From contig JAEPMI010000001.1 of assembly GCA_017644045.1 (NCBI GenBank), forward strand, positions 852,127-916,126: DNA of 64,000 nt, in the 5' to 3' direction. The stretch comes from Deltaproteobacteria bacterium (GTDB taxonomy: Bacteria > Myxococcota_A > Polyangia > Polyangiales > Houyiibacteriaceae). A model generated the notes under the pieces. It ran no database searches. It was given only the letters and a program-made list of their open reading frames with translations, and had not been told where the DNA came from. The translations under genes were made by a program, and so were the position numbers. Of the stretch, positions 24,911 to 32,607 are shown one piece after another; positions within the stretch are counted from its first letter, which is position 1; every line of letters begins with the position of its first letter.

Positions 24911-25579
24911 TCAGGGGCGGCGTGAGAGCCAGCCGTGGATCAGGACGCTCTGGTAGCAGAGGAGCGGATCGGTGAAGCCCGCGTCGGCGATGATGTCGCG
25001 AACGTCGCTGGGCGGCAGGATCGCGACCTTGCCAGCGAAGGCCTCCATCAGGTTCTCGGGGAGCTCGTGGCCGGCATGACGCCACGCCGCGCGCCACAGC
25101 GCGATGGCCTGCTCGACCGGCTCGGGCACCGCGAGATCCGCCGAAAGGAACGGCGCGCCCGGACGCAGGCGAGACGCGATCTCGCGGAAGAACGCGACGC
25201 GGGCATCCCGCTCCACGATGAACTGGGACACGAGCACCGAGGTCGCGCCGTCGAAGGCCACCCCGGACGGGAGCGACTCGATGAAGCCGTGGTGGAAGGT
25301 GCAGCGCGAAGCGACCCCGGCGGCCTCCGCCTTGGCACGACAGCGACGGAGCATGGGCTCCGACGGTTCGACCGCCGTGAAGCGCCACTCGGGAAAGCGC
25401 TCACTCAGGTAGAGGATCTCCGCCCCGGTCCCGGCTCCGACGCTCAGGACGTGCGCGTCGTCGGGTAGCTCCTTCAGCGCCAGCTGGGTCACCAGGTGCA
25501 GCGCGTCGCGCATCATGGACAACTTGGCGAAGTGGCCGTCGTAGGACTCCGCCGCCTGCTCACCGAACAACTCTTCCAT
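24911..25579 (-). CDS. class I SAM-dependent methyltransferase
   Basis: 222 residues from the ATG at 25579 (MEELFGEQAAESYDGHFAKLSMM). Motif I is VLSVGAGTGAEILYLSERFP (44-63) with the acidic loop VEPSEPMLRRC (~70-80), and SVLVSQFIVE lies in the motif IV position; LRPGAPFLSADLA follows as the usual post-motif strand. No signal peptide. The acceptor cannot be deduced. The gene stands alone between two lipoprotein genes transcribed the same way. Confidence 0.85.
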   Translation of the reverse strand: MEELFGEQAAESYDGHFAKLSMMRDALHLVTQLALKELPDDAHVLSVGAGTGAEILYLSERFPEWRFTAVEPSEPMLRRCRAKAEAAGVASRCTFHHGFIESLPSGVAFDGATSVLVSQFIVERDARVAFFREIASRLRPGAPFLSADLAVPEPVEQAIALWRAAWRHAGHELPENLMEAFAGKVAILPPSDVRDIIADAGFTDPLLCYQSVLIHGWLSRRP

Positions 25580-25679
25580 GACCGGAGACGCTACTCGGAA
25601 CGAACCCGTCGCCGGAGAGCGGCCTTTGGCATTCGATCGGCGGATCTTTCGATACCGAGGCCGTTGGGAAACGAACGAC

Positions 25680-25705
25680 GGCCGAGGGGCGAGGGCCCCC
25701 CGGCC
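25680..25705 (-). terminator. hairpin downstream of the Cys-rich lipoprotein gene
   Basis: GGCCGAGGGG (25680-25689) pairs with CCCCCCGGCC (25696-25705), one A.C mismatch, loop CGAGGG. It lies 20 bases after the stop of the lipoprotein gene on the minus strand. No T-run. Confidence 0.55.
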
Positions 25706-25724
25706 GATCGATCGAGTCGTGGTC

Positions 25725-26156
25725 TCAGCGCGGTCCGCAGTCGGCGCAATCGGTGCCGAGGGCGCAGACGTCGAACTCCGAGTTCGGGCCGCCGTCGTCG
25801 CACTCGCCGTCGTTCGCGCTGTCGCACGTGTTGGAGCAGCCACCGCTTCCTGCGGCGGGCGGCTCTTGGGCCGGGCGCGTGCCGCAGTCGGCGCAGTCCG
25901 TCCCCCACGCGCAGACGTCGAACTCCGAGTTCGGGCCGCCGTCGTCGCAGTCGCCGTCGTTCGCGCTGTCGCACGTGTTCAGGCAGATGGTGGCCGCGTT
26001 GGCCGCGGGAGCCGGAGCGGCAGCCGCAGGGGCGGCAGCCGCGGGCGTCGACGTGGCCGGCACCTCGGCCTGTACGGCGGGCTCGGCCGCCTCGTTCTCC
26101 CCGCCGCAGGCGACGAGTCCGACGGCGAGGGCGAGCAGGAGCGAGATCTTCTTCAT
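25725..26156 (-). CDS. small Cys-rich lipoprotein with two tandem repeats
   Basis: 143 residues; lipobox GLVAC (Cys17), then GGENEAAEP and an Ala/Pro-rich linker to ~52. Two copies of a ~34-residue Cys motif follow: NTCDSANDGDCDDGGPNSEF and continuing VCAxGTDCADCG. The pattern with conserved Asp/Asn between cysteines suggests disulphide- or calcium-stabilised small domains. The DNA of the two copies is nearly identical across about 100 bases at a spacing of exactly 147 bp, so the duplication is recent or under gene conversion. Start ATG at 26156. Surface-exposed; role unknown. Confidence 0.8.
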   Translation of the reverse strand: MKKISLLLALAVGLVACGGENEAAEPAVQAEVPATSTPAAAAPAAAAPAPAANAATICLNTCDSANDGDCDDGGPNSEFDVCAWGTDCADCGTRPAQEPPAAGSGGCSNTCDSANDGECDDGGPNSEFDVCALGTDCADCGPR

Positions 26157-26378
26157 TGTGTTTCTCATGTTGGTGGGGGGATTCCTCATGGGTTGAGGCC
26201 CGGTCTACGGCTCCCCCATCGGAGACCTCTCCCGGCCGAATCGGACACCGTATGGTGACACTTGGTCTCGCAGCGCGAGAGTCGTATCGCCAGTTCCGCC
26301 CCAGACGCTGCCTGCTCCGCAGAGAAGCGCGGGTCGCTTGCTCCAAGGGATCGCGTCGGATTAGTTTGGCTTGGACGG

Positions 26379-28346
26379 ATGAAAGGGACGGCACCGTTGG
26401 AGCAGGCCGCGAGCGGCGTGCGGAAGTCGCTGGCGGCGGGCGAAGTGAGGGTCTTGACGCGGCTCGCGCGACGCGAGCCGCTCCGGATGATCCTCGAGGA
26501 CATCGTGGGGCTCATCGAGAGGGTGAGCGACGGCGGCACCGGGTCCATCCTCTTGGTCGACGGGGAACGCCGCCTCCGCCACGGCGCCGCGCCCGGATTG
26601 CCGAAAGCTTATATGGACGCGATCGACGGTCAGCCCATTGGACCGACGGCTGGCTCCTGCGGTGCTGCGGCGTTTCTCAACGAGCCGGTCTACGCAGAAG
26701 ACATCGCTTCCCACCCGAACTGGGAGCCCTACCGCGAGCTGGCCCTGCCCAACGGCCTCCGAGCGTGCTGGTCGACCCCCATCGTCGACAGCCACGGAGA
26801 GGTGGTCGGGACCTTCGCCGTCTACCACGGGGAGCCCCACCTGCCCGGCCCGCAAGAGCTGGAAGGCGTCGCGATCGCGACGGCCCTTGCTGCCCTGGCG
26901 ATCGAGAGCTGGCGCAACGAGCGTGCCCTGCGCAACAGCCGGCAGCGCTATCGCCAGATGCTGGACGCCGTGGGCGACCCGGTCTTCCAGGTGGAGGTGG
27001 AAGAGGGTGGCACGTTCCGCTTCTCGGCGATCAATCCCGCGTTCACTCAGGTGACCGGCCTGACGGAGGAGCAGGTCGTGGGGAAGGAGGTCCGTGAGGT
27101 GCTCCCGCCGGACTCCTACCCACGGGTGGAGCGCGAGTATCGGAAAGCGATCGCCACCAAGAAGCCGATCCGCTGGAGCGAGGTCTCGGCCTACCCCGCG
27201 GGCAAGAAGGTCGGCGAGGTCCATGTGGCGCCGATCTTCGATGACGAAGGACGGTGCACACACCTCGTTGGCGCGGTACACGATGTGACCCTTCACGCGG
27301 AGCTCAACTCGCTCATGGACGAAGCGCGCTGCGCGATCGTGACGGCGGACCGCGACGGTCGCATTCGCCGATGGAACGGTGGTGCCGAGGCGCTCTACGG
27401 CCATCCTTCGGAGGCGGTGGTCGGTCGGCCCCTCGCCGAGGTCCTGGGGGGCGAGCCGGTCGACGCGGACGCGCTCGCCCAGCGCGGAATGGTCACGAGT
27501 GTCCGAGAGCGGCGCACCGCATCGGGTCGAACGTTGACCGTCGAGAGCTGGACCTCGTGGGTGGTCGACTCCCTTCTCCTCGTCGAGGTCGACGTGACCG
27601 AGCAGAACCAGCTCGCGGCGAAGCTCGCACGCGCAGAGCGGCTGGCTGCACAGGGCCGCCTCGCCGCGGGCATGGCCCACGACTTCAACAGCATCCTCAC
27701 GGCGATCCTGGTCAACGCGGAGCTGCTCGGCGAGGAGCCGTTGAGCGAGGCAGCCCGCGAGTCCGTCGGCGACATCATCGCGGCCGCGCAGGGGGCCACG
27801 AAGCTGAGCCAGCGAGCGCTCTCCTTGAACGTGGACGACGCTGGGCAACAGGAGACCGACCTGGTGCAACCGGTCCGCAAGGCTCTACGAACACTCGAGG
27901 CGACGCGTCCGCCAGACGTCGCGATTCACCTCTCGCTCGACTCGGATCTGCCGAAGGCGGTCGCCGACCCCACCGACGTTCAGCAAGTGGCCCTCAACCT
28001 GGTGGCCAACGCCATCTTCGCCGTCCAAGGGCGAGGCACGGTGGAGGTGAGCCTCGAGTCGCGTCGCCTCGATGAGCCCTCGGCGTTCGCGGTCGGTCAC
28101 CTCGACCCGGGCGAGTACGTGGTGCTCTCGGTCACCGACGACGGAGCCGGAATCCCGGCAGACCTCGTCGCAAACGTCTTCGAGCCCTACGTCACCACCA
28201 AAGGCGACGGAGGTACGGGCCTCGGCCTCGCCATCGTGCGGCGATGCGCCATCGGTCACGACGGTGCCGTCGACGTCCAGAGCGAGGTGGGTCGAGGAAC
28301 GCGCTTCGAGGTCTGGCTGCCCGCCGCCCCCCGACCCGCCAACTGA
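26379..28346 (+). CDS. soluble GAF/PAS sensor histidine kinase
   Basis: 655 residues from the ATG at 26379. No membrane segment. A GAF domain (~40-180; YAEDIASHPNW and GTFAVYHGEPHLPGPQELE are typical), two PAS-like domains (~185-305 and ~308-405), then HisKA with GMAHDFNSILTAIL (phospho-acceptor His434) and HATPase_c with the N box (LNLVANAIFAVQG), G1 (VTDDGAGIPADL) and G2 (TGLGLAIVRRC) boxes. It should autophosphorylate in response to an intracellular signal bound by GAF or PAS. No response regulator is encoded next to it, so it is an orphan kinase, as is common in myxobacteria. Confidence 0.93.
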   Translation: MKGTAPLEQAASGVRKSLAAGEVRVLTRLARREPLRMILEDIVGLIERVSDGGTGSILLVDGERRLRHGAAPGLPKAYMDAIDGQPIGPTAGSCGAAAFLNEPVYAEDIASHPNWEPYRELALPNGLRACWSTPIVDSHGEVVGTFAVYHGEPHLPGPQELEGVAIATALAALAIESWRNERALRNSRQRYRQMLDAVGDPVFQVEVEEGGTFRFSAINPAFTQVTGLTEEQVVGKEVREVLPPDSYPRVEREYRKAIATKKPIRWSEVSAYPAGKKVGEVHVAPIFDDEGRCTHLVGAVHDVTLHAELNSLMDEARCAIVTADRDGRIRRWNGGAEALYGHPSEAVVGRPLAEVLGGEPVDADALAQRGMVTSVRERRTASGRTLTVESWTSWVVDSLLLVEVDVTEQNQLAAKLARAERLAAQGRLAAGMAHDFNSILTAILVNAELLGEEPLSEAARESVGDIIAAAQGATKLSQRALSLNVDDAGQQETDLVQPVRKALRTLEATRPPDVAIHLSLDSDLPKAVADPTDVQQVALNLVANAIFAVQGRGTVEVSLESRRLDEPSAFAVGHLDPGEYVVLSVTDDGAGIPADLVANVFEPYVTTKGDGGTGLGLAIVRRCAIGHDGAVDVQSEVGRGTRFEVWLPAAPRPAN

Positions 28347-28351
28347 CGGCG

Positions 28352-29263
28352 TCACGCCGGTGGTGGAGGCTCCCAATGGGGCATCGGATCGGCCCAACCG
28401 ATCGTCTCGAGCACCGCGCGCTGTGGGTGCGTGACCAGCAGGTAGGTCATCTCCTCGAGGTCGTCGGTGTCCTCGCGCAGACCGAGCATTCGTCGCGGGT
28501 CGCCCGAGACCCGGAGCGCGTGGTCGTAGAGACCGACCCACTGGCCCAGCGTGCGTGGTCGGAAGCGCTCTTCGGTGCCCGCGCCATGCACCGATACGAC
28601 ACCGCCTTCGTCGGTCAGGATCCCGTCGAGCGCGTCGATGCCGTGGGCCGCGGCGATCGACACTGGCGCATGCAGCGCGTCGTCTGCGCTCTTCGATGAC
28701 AGCCAGTGAGCGCGAGCGAGCTCGAGCGGGTCGATCTCCGGGCCTTCGGCCGGGAGACGGTCGTCGCCGAAGTCCGCGAGCAGGCCGACGTCCCTCACCT
28801 TCAACAGCGCCTCGTAGTCGGCGGGCGAGAGCGCGTCGGTCGGCGGTTGCTGCGCGCGCTTGCTCTTCGTGCCCCGACGCCGACGCACACGAAGGGAGAG
28901 CGCCTGGAGATCGCTCATCAGGTCGTAGGTCACCTCGTCGCCGACCTCGACGTCGCTGGCGTAGTCACGGAGCGCCCAGACGCCAGCGTCGCCGTCGATG
29001 ATCGACAGGCTCTGATCGTCGTACACCACGACCACCACACCCCAGCGGCCGGCCGACCACTGGCGAGTCGGGTCCCACTCGATCGGCGTGGGGTCGAAGT
29101 CCTTGGGCCGCACGTCGGTCGCCTCGCCGAGGCCGGGAACGAACGTGACCAGGGTCTCGAGGGAGTCGATCGGCGATCCGTCGGTCACGGCGAAGCGCTC
29201 ACGCTGACTGACGATGACGGGGGGCTCGAGCGAGACGACGATTCCGTGGCGACGGCGGGGCAT
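28352..29263 (-). CDS. conserved-looking hypothetical protein
   Basis: 303 residues from the ATG at 29263. The first half is beta-rich (GRWGVVVVVYDDQSLSIIDGD, VEVGDEVTYDL) and ends with a basic RVRRRRGTKSKRA patch; the second half is helical with several Leu/Asp-rich segments and a Pro-rich end (HWEPPPPA). No signal peptide or membrane segment. I recognise no family. It is convergent with the histidine kinase gene (6 bp apart) and divergent from the RdgC-like gene, sharing a 100-bp promoter region with it. Confidence 0.6.
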   Translation of the reverse strand: MPRRRHGIVVSLEPPVIVSQRERFAVTDGSPIDSLETLVTFVPGLGEATDVRPKDFDPTPIEWDPTRQWSAGRWGVVVVVYDDQSLSIIDGDAGVWALRDYASDVEVGDEVTYDLMSDLQALSLRVRRRRGTKSKRAQQPPTDALSPADYEALLKVRDVGLLADFGDDRLPAEGPEIDPLELARAHWLSSKSADDALHAPVSIAAAHGIDALDGILTDEGGVVSVHGAGTEERFRPRTLGQWVGLYDHALRVSGDPRRMLGLREDTDDLEEMTYLLVTHPQRAVLETIGWADPMPHWEPPPPA

Positions 29264-29310
29264 CGCGCGGAAGCGTACGCGATGTCGCCGGCGGGGATCG
29301 CCGACGAGAC

Positions 29311-29339
29311 TTGACCGGTCGATCGGCGATGGGTATCCC
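29311..29339 (+). promoter_or_regulatory. candidate housekeeping promoter of the RdgC-like pair
   Basis: TTGACC (29311-29316), a 17-base spacer, then TATCCC (29334-29339). Spacing is ideal; the -10 match is only partial. It lies about 25 bases before the TTG start and its GGAGG site. Confidence 0.35.
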
Positions 29340-29363
29340 GCGCGCCCACCACCGGAGGCAGTC

Positions 29364-29981
29364 TTGGGCGCATTCAGAGGATCTCTCACCTATTCCAAGT
29401 TCCACGTCCGGGGCGAGCTGCCCCAGGACTTCAAGACCCGTTTCGTCGATGCGATCCGGCTGCGGGCGTTCCGTGAGCTCGACCCCGGGGAGGACCTCGA
29501 CCAGCGCTCGGGCTGGTGCTCGGTGGAGCATCCCTTCGATCTCGATCTCACCTCCGAGAAGGTCTTCTGGAACGGGTACCTGAACCTCGGGTTCCGAACC
29601 GACACCTGGCGGATCCCGAGCGCCCTCTTCAAGGCGAGCTTCCGCGAGGTCGAGCGCGAGTTCTGCGCCGCGAACGGCATCGAGAAACTCAGCCGCTCGC
29701 AGAAGCAGAACCTCGAGGCCGTCGTCATCTCGCAGCTGCGACGAAAGGTCGTGCCGGCGATGAAGGTCGTGGACCTCAGCTGGGCGCTCGATGAGGGCGT
29801 GGTGCGCTTCTTCCATCAGAGCCCGAAGGTCCACGACCAGATGCTCGAGCTCTTCGAGAAGACCTTCGAGCTCGACCTGGCGCTCGACGGCGCATTCCTG
29901 CTCGCGGAGACGCGCGGCCTCGACGCGGCCACGGCTCTTCCCGAGCTCGAGCCCACCCACTTCCACTCGGTCGGAGCCTGA
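29364..29981 (+). CDS. rdgC: RdgC-like recombination-associated protein
   Basis: 205 residues. The start is a TTG at 29364, chosen because GGAGG lies six bases upstream and translation from it gives MGAFRGSLTYSKFHV, the conserved beginning of short RdgC-like proteins of the former Deltaproteobacteria. Other family features are RAFRELDPGEDLDQRSGWCS, LNLGFRTDTWRIP and the helical KLSRSQKQNLEAVVISQLRRKVVPAMKVVDL. RdgC is a DNA-binding ring that modulates RecA; this shorter class is less well characterised. It is followed after 3 bp by a protein that habitually accompanies this family, suggesting a two-component complex. Confidence 0.75.
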   Translation: MGAFRGSLTYSKFHVRGELPQDFKTRFVDAIRLRAFRELDPGEDLDQRSGWCSVEHPFDLDLTSEKVFWNGYLNLGFRTDTWRIPSALFKASFREVEREFCAANGIEKLSRSQKQNLEAVVISQLRRKVVPAMKVVDLSWALDEGVVRFFHQSPKVHDQMLELFEKTFELDLALDGAFLLAETRGLDAATALPELEPTHFHSVGA

Positions 29982-29984
29982 ATC

Positions 29985-30482
29985 ATGGATCTCGTCGACA
30001 AGATCGAACGGTCGCGCTTCCTCGGACGGGAGCTGCTCGTCTGGCTCTGGTTCGAGAGCGAGCGCCGTGAAGGCCTGCTCTCGCTTCCCGGTGGCGACGG
30101 CTGCGAGCTCTGGCTCGAGGAACAGCTGACGCTCGTGGCGGAGAAGGCCGAGACCAAGCTCAAGGCCGGCGCGCCGAGCACGACGCCCGAGGCGAAGGAA
30201 GCGCTCCGCCAGGGCAAGCTGCCGACCAAGGCCAAGATGCGCATCACCCGCGGACCGCAGTCGTGGAGCTTCGTCTTCGACGCCGACTCGCTCTCCGTCT
30301 CGGGCGTGAAGGTGCCCGCGCAGATCACCGAGGACACCGACGAGAAGTTCTACGAGCGCATGCAGCTCGTCGAAGAGCTCGAGGCGATGCTCGGCGGGCT
30401 CTACGAGCGTTTCGTCGAGCTCCGCACCTCGCAGGGTTGGGAGAGCGAAGCGGCGGCGATCCGCGAGTGGGTCGAGGCCTGA
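29985..30482 (+). CDS. RdgC-associated protein
   Basis: 165 residues. FLGRELLVWLWFESE (12-26), a segment KLPTKAKMRITRGPQSWSF (79-97) and the ending RTSQGWESEAAAIREWVEA match, from memory, a small family that repeatedly sits beside short RdgC-like genes in deltaproteobacterial genomes. Starts 3 bp after the RdgC-like gene, so the two are co-translated. No catalytic motif is visible; a partner or regulator of the RdgC-like protein is the natural inference. Soluble. Confidence 0.65.
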   Translation: MDLVDKIERSRFLGRELLVWLWFESERREGLLSLPGGDGCELWLEEQLTLVAEKAETKLKAGAPSTTPEAKEALRQGKLPTKAKMRITRGPQSWSFVFDADSLSVSGVKVPAQITEDTDEKFYERMQLVEELEAMLGGLYERFVELRTSQGWESEAAAIREWVEA

Positions 30483-30489
30483 CGGCCGC

Positions 30490-31071
30490 TCATCGGTCCG
30501 AGGCCTGCGCCACCCGTCGACGGAGCTCTGGGAGCACGTCGGTCGCGAACCATGGGTTCTTCTTCATCCAGGTCTTGCTCCGCCACGACGGGTGAGGGAG
30601 CGGGAAGTGGCTCGGGCCGAAGGCGTCGAACGCGCGGACCGTCTCCGTGAGCGTTCGCTTCATTCGCTTCCCGAGTACGTTCCGCACCGCGTACATGCCC
30701 ACCAGCAACGTGAGCTCGGGCGGGCGCTCCATCGCGTCCAGCAGTGGCCCATGCCAGGTCCGCTCACAGATCGGGGGCGGCGGGAGGTCACCGCTCGGCC
30801 CCTTGCCCGGGTAGCAGAGCGCGGAGGGCAGGATGCCGAAGAGCTCCGGGTCCTCGAAGGTCGCGCGGCCGACGGCCAGCCACTCGAGGAGGTGGTCGCC
30901 GCTCGCGTCGTCCCACGGGATACCGCTGGCGTGGACCTTGGAGCCGGGCGCCTGGCCGATGACCAGGATCCGGCTGCGCGGAGACATTCGGACGACGGGG
31001 TTCGGTTCGAGCGATCCCGCGCAGAGGGTGCACGCGCGGGCCGCGGCAAGGATGTCGTCGAAGCTCTTCAT
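30490..31071 (-). CDS. uracil-DNA glycosylase superfamily protein, Fe-S type
   Basis: 193 residues. VIGQAPGSKVHASGIPWDDASG (37-58) carries the glycosylase motif A, and FPLPHPSWR (156-164) the motif B histidine. Four cysteines are placed as in [4Fe-4S] family 4 enzymes: Cys15-X2-Cys18 (CTLC), then Cys86 and Cys102 separated by 15 residues (CYPGKGPSGDLPPPPIC). It most resembles the bacterial branch often annotated simply as uracil-DNA glycosylase family, whose exact substrate is untested. Convergent with the RdgC-associated gene (8 bp apart), giving a small DNA-maintenance cluster. Confidence 0.85.
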   Translation of the reverse strand: MKSFDDILAAARACTLCAGSLEPNPVVRMSPRSRILVIGQAPGSKVHASGIPWDDASGDHLLEWLAVGRATFEDPELFGILPSALCYPGKGPSGDLPPPPICERTWHGPLLDAMERPPELTLLVGMYAVRNVLGKRMKRTLTETVRAFDAFGPSHFPLPHPSWRSKTWMKKNPWFATDVLPELRRRVAQASDR

Positions 31072-31085
31072 CTCGTTGCTCCATA

Positions 31086-31127
31086 CGCCGGGTACGCTCC
31101 TCGTTACCCGGCGCACGAAAGTGTAAA
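31086..31127 (+). promoter_or_regulatory. palindrome and AT-rich -10-like patch between divergent genes
   Basis: CGCCGGGTA (31086-31094) and TACCCGGCG (31105-31113) form a perfect 9-bp inverted repeat with a 10-base spacer. TAAAAT at 31122-31127 is a rare AT-rich patch in this genome and fits a -10 box reading toward the Cys-rich lipoprotein gene at 31156. The palindrome would then cover the -35 region, where a repressor or activator would bind. Confidence 0.4.
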
Positions 31128-31155
31128 ATACCGTCAACCGTGACATCCTGTGGCC

Positions 31156-32586
31156 ATGCGGGTGGGTTTGTGTCTCGGTTTGGTGCTCCTGATCGGCTGC
31201 GGCGACGACGACATGGCGCCGCCGGACCTCGGCGCCTGCGCCGTGGACTCGGACTGTGACGACGGCGTCTACTGCAACGGCGACGAGCGCTGCGTCGGCG
31301 GTGGCTGCGTGGCGCCGGTGATGCGCTGCCAAGAGGAGCAGATCTGCGACGAGCTGCTTCGCCGCTGTCTCACCGAGTGCTCCGTCACCGAGGACGCCGA
31401 CGGAGACGGAGCGCGTGCCGTGGAGTGTGGCGGTAACGACTGCGACGACTCCAACCCTTCGCGCTTCCCGGGCAACACCGAGGTCTGTGACCTCGAAGGA
31501 CTCGACGAGGACTGCGACCCGATGACCTTCGGGTTCCGCGACGCCGATGGCGACGGGTCTCCGGACGGACGCTGCTGCAACACGAACCCGGCGGACGACA
31601 CGACGACCTGCGGCGGCGACTGCGACGACGCGGCGCCCGGCGCGAACCCGAGCAACCCAGAGGTCTGCAACGACATCGACGACGACTGCGACGGCATGGT
31701 CGACGAGGGGCTGCGTCGCGTGCTGACCATCGACGCCGACGGTGACGGACACGGGGACGCCAGTGAGGGCGCGACGACCATGCTGGTCTGCAACGACATG
31801 GCTGGCTTCGCGGCGCTGGCCGACGACTGCGACGACACCGACCCGAACCGCTTCCCGGGCAACCCCGAGCTCTGCGACGACGCCATGGTCGACGAGGACT
31901 GCTCGGGCGAGGGCAACGACGTCGAGGGCGGCTGCGCTTGCACCGGTGACGAGAGCCGAACCTGCGGCGAGCTCGGCCGCTGCGCGGGCGCCACCCAGCA
32001 GTGCACGGGGGGTCGCTGGGGTCCGTGCGCGGTGGTCCCCGCGACCGAGGTCTGCGACGGCAGCGTGGACGAAGACTGCGACGGGATGGTGGACGAGGAG
32101 CTCACCGCCGAGTGTTGGGCCGACGGCGACGGTGACACCTTCGCCTCTGGAAGCGCGGTCCGTATGGACGTCTGCCGGAGCTCCAACCCCGGTCGACAGG
32201 ACGCTCCGTACAATGGGTGTCCGCCGGGCATGACGGGCCGGGCGCCGGGCGCTGGCACCGTCGACTGCTGCGATGCGGACCTACGGGTCCGACCCGACCA
32301 GACGAGCCCGTATGGCACTCCGAGCAACTGCGGCGGCTTCGATTTCAACTGCGATGGGCGCACCGTCGACGGCAACCCGGACTACGATCGAACGTCCGAT
32401 TGCGCGGGCTACGGGAGCATCGTCGAGGACTGCCGAACGAACGCCAGCGGCATCGGCAACGGCTGGCAGGGCACGATCCCTCCGAACTGCGGAGACAGTG
32501 GCGGGTTCTGCACCAACTGCTGGATCAACCCGCCCGGCACTTGCTACTCGCACCTCTGCTTCTCGCGCCCCCGCGACTGCATCTGA
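31156..32586 (+). CDS. MopE-type Cys-rich repeat lipoprotein
   Basis: 476 residues from the ATG at 31156; lipobox LLIGC (Cys15), then GDDDM. Most of the chain is built of repeats of the form DCDDxxPxxxPGxxEVCDxxDxDCDGxVDE (for example around residues 92-125, 155-185, 225-255), the pattern of Pfam's MopE-like putative metal-binding repeats. The last 100 residues are Cys/Gly/Asn-rich without the repeat. MopE of Methylococcus is a copper-binding surface protein; here metal or calcium binding is inferred only from the Asp/Cys density. It is followed within 25 bp by another surface lipoprotein and probably co-transcribed with it. Confidence 0.85.
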   Translation: MRVGLCLGLVLLIGCGDDDMAPPDLGACAVDSDCDDGVYCNGDERCVGGGCVAPVMRCQEEQICDELLRRCLTECSVTEDADGDGARAVECGGNDCDDSNPSRFPGNTEVCDLEGLDEDCDPMTFGFRDADGDGSPDGRCCNTNPADDTTTCGGDCDDAAPGANPSNPEVCNDIDDDCDGMVDEGLRRVLTIDADGDGHGDASEGATTMLVCNDMAGFAALADDCDDTDPNRFPGNPELCDDAMVDEDCSGEGNDVEGGCACTGDESRTCGELGRCAGATQQCTGGRWGPCAVVPATEVCDGSVDEDCDGMVDEELTAECWADGDGDTFASGSAVRMDVCRSSNPGRQDAPYNGCPPGMTGRAPGAGTVDCCDADLRVRPDQTSPYGTPSNCGGFDFNCDGRTVDGNPDYDRTSDCAGYGSIVEDCRTNASGIGNGWQGTIPPNCGDSGGFCTNCWINPPGTCYSHLCFSRPRDCI

Positions 32587-32607
32587 GTCGGCTTGCTAGG
32601 CTGAGGC

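Noticed and set aside
31156..32586. CRISPR-like or minisatellite array in the Asp/Cys repeat DNA
   Set aside because: The repeats are in-frame protein repeats of unequal spacing and sequence; same for 52916-56194 and 59870-62893.
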